NCBI GenBank assembly: GCA_014529385.2 | Contig: JABFUD020000358.1 | Location: 1-57,029, forward strand | Length of the DNA stretch: 57,029 nt | Reading direction: 5' to 3' | Source of the DNA: Adiantum capillus-veneris | Lineage: Eukaryota; Streptophyta; Polypodiopsida; Polypodiales; Pteridaceae | Shown: one piece after another, positions 1 to 9,000 of the stretch | Numbering within the stretch: position 1 is the first letter of the stretch | How the letters are laid out: each line of letters starts with the position of its first letter | The notes under the pieces: generated by a model | What the model was told of the DNA's origin: nothing | Databases searched by the model: none | What the model saw: only the letters and a program-made list of their open reading frames with translations | Made by a program: the position numbers and the translations under genes

Positions 1-1961
1 GAATCACGGCTTCTACCTGTGCCAAGGAACTGCCCAATGACTTGTCATCAAGGGCCGTGGCACACAAGTTTGCAAAAACTGGCAAATAGGGAATATCACC
101 TCACAGAATTCCTACCAGTTTAGATTGTCAAGGCACTTATGTTTTGGTTCTCACGCTTGAGACCATTATAGTAGCCAAGGGCTTACGTTTTTTCATGCAA
201 GGCATGCTTTGCAGGTGGCATGGATTCCACCACTTTATGCATTATGCTTCCGCTATCACACTCGCAACTCTGTCAAGGACAGACTAAGTGATGGATTGTT
301 GAACTTGAGGGTTGGTTGCTATCAACACCCAACAACACTAAAAGGAACCTAAATCTAGGACTCATTTCACAGGCAAAGTGCCAATTCTAAGTCATTTTCA
401 TACAATCACGACCCTGCAAGGCAGGTGGATCAAGATGTGGTTGTGTTTTTCTATTACCTCTCTCTAAGAGAGAGTCATAGCAGAAACTTGTTGCATGCTT
501 ATAGGATACGCTGCACGTTAGGTATAAGATGCACACGAGCATGGCAATCAACTCTACACGTCATAGTCGTTCAAGGAAAGTTCCACAGCCCAGCATGCTC
601 TTCTTCTCTCTCGTTCTCTCTCTTTTAGGGAATAATGAAAACCTTCTAAGAAACGTTTGATACGTGTTTTGCTCGTGAGTCATCCTGAGCCAAGGTGCTC
701 TAACTCTCATCTAGCACGTGGCTAAGATGCTACTCAAATTAGTCTTCATCGGTTCGTCCATTGACCACTCATTTGCACAAGAGCTATGAGCCACACAGGC
801 TACGAGCCATTGTCATGCCAAGGGTAAGACCCAACTATTGGCATTCTTTGGGTGATTGTTTTCAAGAGTGAACAGATCTATCCAGGGAAGTATACATCGA
901 CGTTATTGGCGAGCAAGGGTCTTGTCATTCAGGATGTTTACAGTGTCATTTTTGCACTACACAGTAGCTGATCTCTACAAGGAAGTATAGATGCAGCAAT
1001 CAGTTGAGACAGCATGGCTGTCCACAAGAGCTAAGCAGTTCACTTGTGTGGATTTCTTGCTCTCTCTATAGCACTACGGAGTGTCTATGGACATACTTTT
1101 TTGGGGTAAGACCCGACAGGTGATTGCTACATCACCGAGCAGTATTAAGGATCACAGCTTGATCTGCATTGAGGATCACAGTTGATCTCTCCCAGTTATA
1201 CTTTCAAGGAAAGAATTCCACAATCTACCATACGGTAGCGGACGAATTCAACTTTTTGAGTTGATTCCAATCATTATGTACACGGTTAAGTATGTTGGTT
1301 ACCGTTGCCTGCTAGTTGAGCAGTTACTACAGACGGTCTTAACAAGGGTTTGACTACGTAGATGTAAACCAAAGGGGTTGGATTGCGCAGGAAACACCCA
1401 CGGTTTCCAGTGCAAGTTGTATAAATACGCTTGAATTTTTTAAAGCCATGCCAAGGGCATGTTGGAACATAGTATTTTGGACCGTAGCGTCCACTATACC
1501 TTATGCTGCTACGAACCTAGTTGTAGGCTTCGATTTGGCACATGTTGTCACATGGGATACAACATGGTCTAGGAACTCAAGGACTTCATTTTAGCCAGTG
1601 TGGATCATGATAATGAGGGTCCCTCTCACTCTTGTCGCGGAGTGTTTGCAGTTAGCTCCACACACAAGTACCAGCTCGTACTTGATGGATGTCGCTTTTC
1701 TTGATATCCTTGTTTGAGACATATTCCACATGTGGAGAATATGAGTCTCTTGGACTGACACTGGCGCCAACTTTTTACCAATGTGTCGCAACGAAGTCCC
1801 TAGGTGCTGGTCGCATCCATTGGTTTGACCATTTTGAGCACACAATATCAGGAGAAATTTCAATGGCGAGAAATTGTCAGGTACTAAGTACAAACTTGTT
1901 CCGATTACAAGTGTTGTGAAACCACCTTAACGGAGGGTCGTTTCTACATATAGCTAAGTAT

Positions 1962-2139
1962 GCTATGTTCATGAGAATGTCTCATGGTTGGTACCTAGGT
2001 GTGACTGAGTTGTCACATTCTGTTATGGTCCAACTTTTGTTGAAAAATATGCTATATTCATGAGAATATCTCATGGTTGGTACCTAGGTGTGATCGGGTT
2101 GTCACATTCTATTATGCTCCTAATTGGTTGCAATAATTT
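1962..2139. repeat. Tandem duplication, 89-bp period, two copies
   Basis: Two adjacent copies begin at 1962 and 2051. Both hold the phrases TCATGAGAAT, CTCATGGTTGGTACCTAGGT and TTGTCACATTCT, with scattered substitutions. It is a simple local duplication inside the non-coding part of element A. Confidence 0.85.
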
Positions 2140-2588
2140 CATGTACGTACCGTGGAAAGTCCCGTCATGGAATTGCGGTTCGGATATGTTTGTGTTAACT
2201 GCATGCACACTAGGTGTTATGGGCCCTAGTGTTTAACACAAATTTATTTGGAGCGGCATGCAAATTCTTGGACATTATTGTTTCTGCAATTTTTTGCAAT
2301 GCCAGTGCAATCTCTCTTGCATATTTAATAGGAGATTACACCCTGCCATACAAGGTGCTGGCTGAGTATGGGTGTTCTTGATTGGCTGCTTGAAACTCCA
2401 ATCTACTTTCAACCTAGTTTGTTGTCTCCATTCCATCTCGAGTATCTGCCAAATACTCAATGATTGAGTCAAAGTTTGCCATCAGTCGTGGGCGATTGTC
2501 TGTAAGTGGTTGGGGGAAAGCACCTCACTCTTACTGTGGCTATTCATCCCGCGTAGGATGGGCAGATTACAAGCATTCTATTTAGTAC

Positions 2589-2662
2589 TAAAGGATATGC
2601 AAAGTGCATATGTTAGTAAAGCACGCTAAAGGATATGCTAAGTGCATACGTTAGCAAGAAGT
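2589..2662. repeat. Tandem duplication, 38-bp period, two copies
   Basis: The unit starting TAAAGGATATGC at 2589 is repeated at 2627. Each unit contains AGTGCATA(T/C)GTTAG, so the two copies differ at only a few positions. No function is evident. Confidence 0.8.
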
Positions 2663-3060
2663 GAAACAACTAGATCGGTTACCTTTCTGCTTTGGATTTT
2701 GCTTCATATGATCAAAGGCATGTTATGGCTAGTTCTAGTCTGTGCTTGTTATTCTCAAGTTATCAACCTTAATCATCCGTTTGGATGAGGTTGACTATTG
2801 GCAAGAAACCACCGCAAGTCAAGGACTTGGTTGCTGCTGATGAGTATGTTAGCATAGTACTTTCATGGAAAGATGAGCCAGGGTATATTGCACATTCCAG
2901 TACCTTCAGAAAGTTTGAAACCTGGGTATGCATTTAAAAACCTCGACGTTGTGCTAACTCGTTTAGCATTCTCAAGTGAGTTCTACATGGAGCCTTCACG
3001 CTCTTTTGATTATGAGTCGGTTAACCAAGACGGTTGCACAGGGACAACAATGTTGAAAAT

Positions 3061-3225
3061 CAAGATGTTACTCTTGATTTCATTGAACCTCCCAATGAAC
3101 CGGGTTCCGATTCAACTAACCGTTGGATCCATGAGGGATGCCACGGTGGAAAACATTAGTGTTCTTATGAAGATACCACCACTTGTGTTTTCGAGGACGA
3201 AAACGCTTCTCCAAGGGGGGAGTAA
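3061..3225 (+). pseudogene. C-terminal tail of the element A polyprotein
   Basis: A short frame reads into the LTR junction and ends FEDENASPRGE, with TAA at 3223-3225 directly abutting the LTR. An acidic FEDE/FEDK-type tail encoded across the polypurine tract is typical of the 3' end of plant chromovirus-like Ty3 polyproteins (family knowledge). One in-frame stop interrupts the frame around 3160. No integrase or chromodomain can be recognised upstream, so the lineage is only suggested. Confidence 0.5.
3211..3225 (+). promoter_or_regulatory. Polypurine tract of element A
   Basis: The purine run CCAAGGGGGGAGTAA immediately precedes the TG start of the LTR. This is the position where plus-strand DNA synthesis is primed in LTR retrotransposons. 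Confidence 0.75.
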
Positions 3226-3378
3226 TGTCATGCCAAGGGTAGGACTAGACGGGCACGGCCCGGGCAATGTGCCCAACACACATGCAATAAAGGGGTCTAT
3301 ATATGGAAGAGGGCCAGGGGCCTATATATAGGATGGTTGGGAGGTTATTCGCATGTCTGTCTACCCGCTGGTCTAACA
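3226..3378 (+). repeat. 3' LTR of element A (153 bp)
   Basis: It begins TGTCATGCC just after the polypurine tract and ends CTAACA, giving canonical TG...CA ends. Inside are a GGGCAC/GTGCCC inverted repeat (3251-3274), AATAAA (3286-3291), and two TATA-like tracts, TCTATATATGGA (3297-3308) and the palindrome CCTATATATAGG (3321-3332). At 153 bp it is far shorter than the LTRs of the other elements here. The 5' LTR is outside the window, so the right boundary rests on the TG/CA rule and on resumption of element E reading frame just beyond. Confidence 0.65.
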
Positions 3379-3383
3379 GCATA

Positions 3384-4297
3384 GGTACCAAATCCTTCTC
3401 CTCTGGTTCATTTACTGTTGGTGTGTATCTTATGCCGACTGGTCGTAATCCTGGTAGGGGTGGTTGTTGCCCCAACACTGGTTGTGGTCTTTCTACACCT
3501 ACAGGTCCTGGTAGGTTGCCTGCTTGATACCTAGGCATCGGTGGAAGTTGAGGAGATGCTACCTGAGCCTGGGGAGCATAAGGTCGTTCTCTCACATATC
3601 CTTGTTATAATAACATTCCTCCATCACATGGTTTGTCCATTTTTGTTTAATAGCACACCACTTTGGCTATTTAGCCTGAGGCTTGGCATACAGGTTAATC
3701 TTTTTCAGCACTTCTTCTACAAGTTGCTCCTGGCTTACAGCTAATTCTCCTTTCGATGCTCTCTTAGCGGACTTGCTTCCACTTTGTTGTGAGGATGAAT
3801 CGTCGTTAAGATCCTTGAATTCACCCTCCTTGTAGACCGCACAATTGTCTACAAGGTAACAAGCCTCCTTAGTTAACTCATTTAATGTCGTGCTCCTCTT
3901 CATATGTAAGTCCTTCTGGAGATCTGCATTCCTCAGTCCTTGAATAAATATAAGCATAAGTCTGGACTGACTTGGCAGTTCTTCCACAGGGTAGAACTTA
4001 ACATATCTTTTTAGTCGTAGGGATGTCTTTCGCACAGATTCCCCTTCTTTCTGTTTGAATTTATGGATTTGTGAGATTGTATTATGAGCTATTCCCCTTT
4101 GTGAGAATTCCTCGATAAACTCGTCAAACACCTCCTCCATAGACTCAAAGTCTCTACGCTCCACGGAGTCAAACCAAGTAGCAGCATCCTCCTCTAGGGT
4201 CAGTCCAAACCTTGAAAATTGGGTAAGGAATTCTAACACCTCTTCAGCTCTAATTACACGCACAAAGGCTGCTACATGCTCTCTAGGATCTCTGTTT
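3384..4297 (-). pseudogene. gag of element E, downstream half
   Basis: The minus-strand frame contains a retrotransposon gag (capsid-type) domain. It starts GNRDPREHVAAF at the B junction and continues through GLTLEEDAATWFDSV and an open 198-codon stretch (4263-3667) ending in a KINLYAKPQAK-like tail. A proline/glutamine-rich linker, rich in RERPYAPQ and QPPLPGL motifs, follows to about 3384. Homologous sequence occurs in element D near 45.0-45.6 kb and 44.65-44.86 kb, so E and D belong to one lineage. Element B splits this gag at 4302/14655 and element A cuts it at 3378; the rest of E is outside the window to the left. Gag would form the particle that packages element RNA. Confidence 0.75.
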
Positions 4298-5210
4298 CCC
4301 GTTGTCGTACTGTGGCACGCATATAGTGGGAATGGGCATTAAAAGATTTATCTTGTGACTTTTTGATGCATAAGTATACTTCATATAATAGTCATATGCA
4401 TAAATAAAATCTTTCTACCATACCTTAGTATTTACCTTTGAAGTAATACAAGTGTACATTACTATTAGAAAGTACTGCAAGAGAAGTATCAATGATTGTG
4501 CCTCTTTTTGTCTGGGGAAAAGCATTTGTCTATTTCTTCTAATATCTCAGCTATACCCTACCATATATAAATTATTTTCTTCTTTTCACATTTATTTAAT
4601 AATACAACCCTTCAATAATGCATACCTTCTTAGATACATACAAGAGGAAAGGGCCTACTAGAAGACTTTATGAAAAGAAAGATCCAAAGCTTCTTGAACC
4701 ATCCCAATTTGAAAATCCCGACCTAAGGGCGTGGAGAAAAGGCCAAAACCAAGTCAAGCTCTTTTTGTAGGCCAATTTTTCTTTTTGAAGCATGTCAATC
4801 CGAGTTACAGGTCAAAAGTTACAGGGAAAACAGTGAAAAATCCTCACAATTACACTACAAGAAGAGATGGTAAACAAGTGAATAAAGTGAAAAGAGGTAA
4901 TCTTGGTCTTTTTTCATAAAATAAAATATTTTGATGATAAAATACACAAGCATGTGAATGTGACACCTCAAAGATGCCTTGAAGGACAAGACACACAAGT
5001 TGGGACTCCCTGTTGGAGCCACACAGAAGATGCCTAGGTGGGGCCCACATACATGATGCACCCACATGGAGCCTCAACGACCCAAAATTCTGAATTTCAT
5101 GATATTTTGAGTTCTAATATTGACCATTTTAAGAAATATCCAAAGAACATTTGACTTGGGCTAATTCTCTAGCCTAATCAAGTGATTATGTAAAACATGG
5201 CTCCCTCACC

Positions 5211-5220
5211 TATAAAAAGG
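5211..5220 (+). promoter_or_regulatory. TATA box in B 5' LTR
   Basis: TATAAAAAGG follows CTCCCTCACC and matches a strong plant TATA element. The same sequence is kept in the 3' LTR at 13390-13399. Transcription would start roughly 30 bp downstream, near 5245, placing both small LTR frames in the 5' part of the genomic RNA. Confidence 0.75.
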
Positions 5221-5845
5221 GCAACCTTCTCTTCATTGGGGCAAGTTATGAGTGAGTGAGAATAGCTCATTTCCATAGTGACACACTCATCTTAGTGCCA
5301 CACTTTCTCTTGAAGAAATGTTGAAGTCTTGCCTCATCTTCTCTCTCCATGAAGGTGGTGGCGATTGCTCTCATGTAAGATATATGTTGCTAGTTTTTCT
5401 TTCATTTGCAGATCTAGTCCAATACTTGTATCGAAATCTATCTCCATCTCTCATTATCATGGTTAATACCACCGCCACACTTAGATCTATCTCTAATTCT
5501 ATCTTTACTCCTCCTTTCATCTCTCTTGTTGTGTCCTAATTGTTTCATTGAAAGGTATTCAATCAGCAATCTTGTCAATGTAACGGGCACAACCTTCTTG
5601 CGGGAAACAATTATGTGCACAAGGTTAGTAACCATATATTCATCTTTCAAAAGCATCTCTCTCTCTCTTAAGGTTCTCATTCTCTTCCACAAACTCTAGA
5701 ATCTCCTTGCTACCGGTACTTCTCTCCCCGCAGTATCCTTATTGCCTAAGGGCAACAATAGGGCTTGGAAGAGAAACTCTCTTCTTTTTCTCCTTTCACT
5801 TCTTTATTCACACCTTTATCTTTGAACATAATAAGTATATCATTG

Positions 5846-6070
5846 ATGAATAACCATAATCCACATGGAGGCAATTTCTTTCATTTCCATTCTATGAAAT
5901 CTATCAGGGTCAACATTTGGATTAGTCGAAATATTCACTTTCAACAATGCATAGTGTTTCTATTTGGTCTTGAAAGGCTCAGTGAAATACTTCTCTCACC
6001 AGATTCCATCATACTACCTATTATTGACTATGACTTCTCTTTTGATGTGAATGTGGTTATTTTATTATGA
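5846..6070 (+). CDS. LTR-encoded small protein B1 (74 aa), unknown family
   Basis: I do not recognise this protein. The frame runs from ATG 5846 to TGA 6068-6070. It aligns without gaps to a frame upstream of gag in element F (51722-51940): by my count about 30 of 65 positions are identical, with shared SRxIxFQxxIVFxFG, RLxEIL and PxIxYxxSFDVxV patterns. Most arginine, leucine and glutamate codons differ at synonymous positions, arguing for past selection on the protein. It is also related to the next frame (B2), whose ATG overlaps its stop as ATGA. It is mixed polar and beta-branched, with no signal peptide or membrane segment. An in-frame ATG lies farther upstream (5765), but similarity begins only after 5846, which is why I chose this start. 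The copy in the 3' LTR is frameshifted. Confidence 0.6.
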   Translation: MNNHNPHGGNFFHFHSMKSIRVNIWISRNIHFQQCIVFLFGLERLSEILLSPDSIILPIIDYDFSFDVNVVILL

Positions 6071-6279
6071 ATCAAGAGAATTTGTACTCACAACTAATCC
6101 CAATCGCTAGACAAAACATATACATTATAGTAAGAACAAAGCTACAGTTTCAAAGAGCAATCCGTAGCTTACTTGGACAACAAAGATTAAATATCATTAA
6201 CTCATCCATTAACCCTTTTATCTTACCCATGATACGATATGATCGTAATCTCGATGTTTTCACTTTTGTTTTGTTTTGA
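6067..6279 (+). CDS. LTR-encoded small protein B2 (70 aa), paralogue of B1
   Basis: This frame starts at ATG 6067, which overlaps the B1 stop by ATGA, and ends at TGA 6277-6279. It aligns gap-free with B1 and with the element F frame over the last 55-60 residues. Shared positions include KxxFQ, the GxxRL step, and a C-terminal PxILPMIxYDxxxDVxxFVL pattern. The family is unknown to me. The overlap arrangement would suit termination-reinitiation translation, but that is inference. The 3' LTR copy (14242-14454) is still fully open, with about three silent and three replacement differences by my reading, so no strong constraint is visible since B inserted. Function is not inferable from sequence. 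Confidence 0.6.
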   Translation: MNQENLYSQLIPIARQNIYIIVRTKLQFQRAIRSLLGQQRLNIINSSINPFILPMIRYDRNLDVFTFVLF

Positions 6280-6482
6280 CTATCTTTCATGAGCTCTCTC
6301 CATCACGTGTGTGTTTGTAAGGGAAAGTGAGCGGCTTCTTTTGCTACATTTCTTATTTAGCTCTAGAAGCTATGTTATCTACATCTTAGCTCCTTCTCAT
6401 AACCCTTGAGCTTCCTCACAAACTCTCACAGAGAGAGGCCCGGTGCCTTCCTGGCAAAACCGCCGACTTCTTGACATATTTT

Positions 6483-6500
6483 TGGTGAACCCGACGCGAA
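6483..6500 (+). promoter_or_regulatory. Primer binding site of element B
   Basis: TGGTGAACCCGACGCGAA lies six bases after the LTR end and starts with TGG, complementary to a tRNA CCA end. Element C has a matching TGGTGAACCCGATG at the same place. I did not identify the tRNA with confidence. Confidence 0.65.
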
Positions 6501-6529
6501 TTTTCCAGGGTGAGAGTTTGTGGATAACT

Positions 6530-8273
6530 ATGGGTGATCATGTTAAGCAACAGGGTATGCATTTTGACCCAGCAACAATGCAAATGTTTCAAGCATTTGC
6601 AATGTTCATGCAAAAACAACATGCTATTGAAAGAAGGGAGATTTCAGCAACGAAGTCCATACAAGCGGTCGTCAACAGAATGGATCAGCTCAATGGCAGA
6701 GATGTAACCAATGGCAGCTCATGGAGGACTCGGAGAGAGTGACCAAAAGGACATTCTTAGAATGGGTAGTCAAGCCAAAGCAAGGACTATGAATAACATA
6801 GCTACTTAGGGAATTTGAGCGGCACTATGCACAACTCACCAGGACAGAAAGGACCACACTAGATGCAGAGAAGACATATCTTTTTTTACAATCCACAGGT
6901 AAAGAGTTTCAAGAAAATTTGGAGCTTCTTCTTGAAGATAAAGATGTTGAGTAAGGACTAAAGAGACCGACTGGAATGAAGTTGAAGGTGCTGTCTCGTT
7001 GCTTGCCAAACGACAAAGAAGAAGGGACAAGATGGTAGTAAACACTACAAGTCCTTCAACCTCAACTTCTGGCAAAATGATAAAGCCTACTTATATAGCT
7101 CCTAAGTTTGATGAGTCTATGCTAGATGAACTTGTGAAGGGAATGCGTGACTTGATGGTGAAGCTTGCAAAGCTTGAAGAAAAAGGCACATCATCAGGGC
7201 CACTTCTTAGGCAAAGACAACAGCCCAAAGAAGGGTTTGTTAGTAGATGTATTTGGTGTGATAGTACAGACCATGTAAGAAGGGATTGTGGTGATTTTAG
7301 TGATGCTTTGTCAAAAGATGTTGTCTTTTTTAAGGATGGTAAAATCCACTTAAGAGAGACAGGTCTACCCTTGAGAACTAACTTTGAGAAGGAGGGAATG
7401 CAAACCTTAGTTGAAGATATGGCAACTAGTCATGCTAGCTCTTCAGTTGAGGCAGCTACTTATGGAGTAAAAATTGAGCATGTTAGTGATGAAGAGGTGA
7501 ATGACCATCATGGTCAAAGTTGGCCAAATGTCATGCAATTAGCTAAAAAGGGAAAGCTTACAAAAGAGATTCTACATGAAGCAGGTGATTTCATACGTCT
7601 AGAAACAGGATGGAATGATCCAGTGGACTCATTGTCAGTGCATGCCTACATTACAAAATACCAACAAAATGAGGCTATTGTAGAAGAAAAGCGCAGGCGT
7701 GAGAATGCTGATGAAGGACCATCAAAAAGAGCTTCTAGAAGTGGGGGAAGAAGTGACTCAATACCTTCCCAAACAACCCCAACACAAGGAGAATCTCCAC
7801 CTGAAGTACTCATGGAGGAGTCTACAACACGAAAGAAGAAAGAGCCAACAAAAGGTAAGACGAAAGGCCCAACTTATAAACTACAATGTGATATTGAGGT
7901 TGCTATAGATTTGAAGAAAGTCTTGGAGGAAAGGATTTTGAATAGCAAGATTGAGTTCACCCTGGGAGAAGTCCTTGGCATTGCAAAGCGTGAATTCCAC
8001 GAGGAGATCATTGACATCATCAAGAGAAAGAGGAAAACTCTTGCTGAGGTTTCTCGTCCATCACAGGTTGACGGAGAAACCTTGAAGACACAAGGGATGC
8101 ATTTGCAAAATAAGGAGGATGATGGAGCTATGGGAGTATGCTACCAATCTAGTGGGAGAGTGAAGCAAGTGAATTTCTCAAATGATGATGAAGAAGTTGA
8201 AGCTATTCCTAGGAGTTACTATTCACAAAGTCATTGGGCAAGGTCTACTAAAGAAACTTTGGTCAAGGTAGGT
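6530..8273 (+). pseudogene. gag of element B with zinc knuckle
   Basis: The first ATG after the PBS (6530) opens a frame beginning MGDHVKQQGMHFDPATMQ. It is broken by a frameshift near 6715 and by stops near 6790-6960, then stays open from about 6999 to the MITE at 8274. The C-terminal half has one zinc knuckle, CIWCDSTDHVRRDC (from 7248), of perfect CX2CX4HX4C form. A charged region follows, and then a block (about 7870-8040) with YKLQCDIEVAIDLKKVLE and TLGEVLGIAKREF motifs. That block resembles a domain common in fungal-type Ty3 polyproteins (DUF4100-like; from memory, unverified). Gag would build the virus-like particle and the zinc knuckle would bind element RNA. The MITE falls between gag and protease. 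Confidence 0.72.
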
Positions 8274-8520
8274 CTCGGGGGGTTCATTATGTGTAAAACT
8301 ACCATATCATGTGCGTTCAAGACATGTTTGTAAAACCCCTTATCTGTGAGTTTTTTTAAGAATATAATGTACCCTTTTATTTTAAAATCTGTAAGTTTTT
8401 TTCAAATTTGAAAAAATAATGCCCTTCTGTATAGATATTTCTGTAAGTTTCAAGAACTTTAAATACCCTTCTGTGAAACTCACGTGATAGGTTACATTTT
8501 TATTAAGTGACCTTCCCGAG
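8274..8520. mobile_element. MITE copy 1 (247 bp) inside element B
   Basis: The insertion begins CTCGGGGGGTTCA and ends TGACCTTCCCGAG, so its ends are imperfect inverted repeats (11 of 13). Perfect 8-bp direct repeats AGGTAGGT flank it at 8266-8273 and 8521-8528. Removing the insertion and one repeat rejoins the gag and protease frames in phase. The body is AT-rich, non-coding, and contains several CTGTGAG/CTGTAAG phrases. An 8-bp duplication is typical of hAT- or P-type transposases, but the ends do not match the usual hAT start, so the superfamily is open. A related copy sits at 36490-36741. Confidence 0.85.
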
Positions 8521-9000
8521 AGGTAGGTGATCTTGAAGAGCCATTTGTTGCCTTGATTGACCATGGTTCATAAATAAACATAATGTCAAAGAGTCTCTAC
8601 AACAAGTGCAAATGGCCGATGGACATAGATCATGGTTGGATGGTGAAAGTGGCAAACAGTTCATCCGATGAATTGTTTGCAGCATGTCCAGGTGTGAAGG
8701 TGACAATAGGTGATGTCAAGATTGACCAAAAATTCTTTGTACAGGATACATCTTCATATCATCTCATCCTTAGACAACCCTGTATTGTGGGAGTTTGAAT
8801 GGAAACAAAGGTAATGGATGATGGTTCAGCATATGCTAGGATACGTAGCAAAGATGGTAAACGAGCTGTCCAATTTCTCACATTTTGTGTAAACCATGAA
8901 AGAAATCATGACAACCTCAGAGAACATCCTCTACAAAAGGTGAGCAAAGAGTTTCATGATCATAGAGAAATGATGGGTTTTGGCCAAGTACCATTGTAAA
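8521..9000 (+). pseudogene. Retropepsin (protease) region of element B
   Basis: Directly after the MITE the frame reads VALIDHGS, where DHGS (8559-8570) sits at the place of the catalytic D(S/T)G(S/A) triad of a retroviral-type aspartic protease. The next codon is a TAA stop. The frame then continues with MSKSLYNKC and a downstream LILRQPCIVGV segment matching the family ILGQPW-type strand. The second active-site position is His rather than Ser or Thr, and a further stop lies at 8796. The protease would cleave the Gag-Pol polyprotein; this copy cannot be functional. Confidence 0.65.

Larger units (their letters stand above)
1..3225 (+). mobile_element. Degenerate 3' interior of Ty3-type element A
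   Basis: This stretch lies upstream of a polypurine tract and a short LTR, so it should be the interior of a plus-strand LTR retrotransposon whose left part is outside the window. Apart from the last 55 codons (3061-3225) I see no conserved gag, protease, RT or integrase motif, and all frames are heavily interrupted. It contains two local tandem duplications, annotated separately. A phrase of about 16 bases starting the 3' LTR recurs near 814, but the similarity stops there. Assignment of the first 2.8 kb to A is inference from position only; it could include older unrelated sequence. Confidence 0.4.
4303..6476 (+). repeat. 5' LTR of element B
   Basis: It begins TGTCGTACTG and ends TTGACA six bases before the primer binding site. 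It matches 12495-14649 along its whole length. A TATA box at 5211 implies that U3 is about 0.9 kb and that R plus U5 is about 1.2 kb, which is unusually long. The transcribed part holds two overlapping small reading frames annotated separately. Blocks of CT-rich sequence occur around 5440-5820. Confidence 0.88.

Noticed and set aside
812-840. Second copy of the A LTR start (TGTCATGCCAAGGGTA)
   Set aside because: Similarity ends after about 16 bases and neither a primer site nor LTR body follows, so it cannot be called a 5' LTR.
1201-1340. Possible further homologue of the LTR small proteins in element A (LSRKxF, then RIQLFELIPIIMY)
   Set aside because: Only a few motif residues match, gaps are needed, and there is no start or stop at matching positions. 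Similar TTCAAGGAAAG text recurs elsewhere in A, so chance or a local repeat is more likely.
4850-5077. Overlapping minus-strand frames in the B LTRs (also 13045-13262)
   Set aside because: They show no homologue in other elements and no known motif, two frames overlap each other, and the frame edges differ between LTR copies.
8340-8500. Spliceosomal intron between gag and protease of B
   Set aside because: The inverted ends, perfect 8-bp direct repeats and a related copy in element C at an unrelated position point to a transposon, not an intron.
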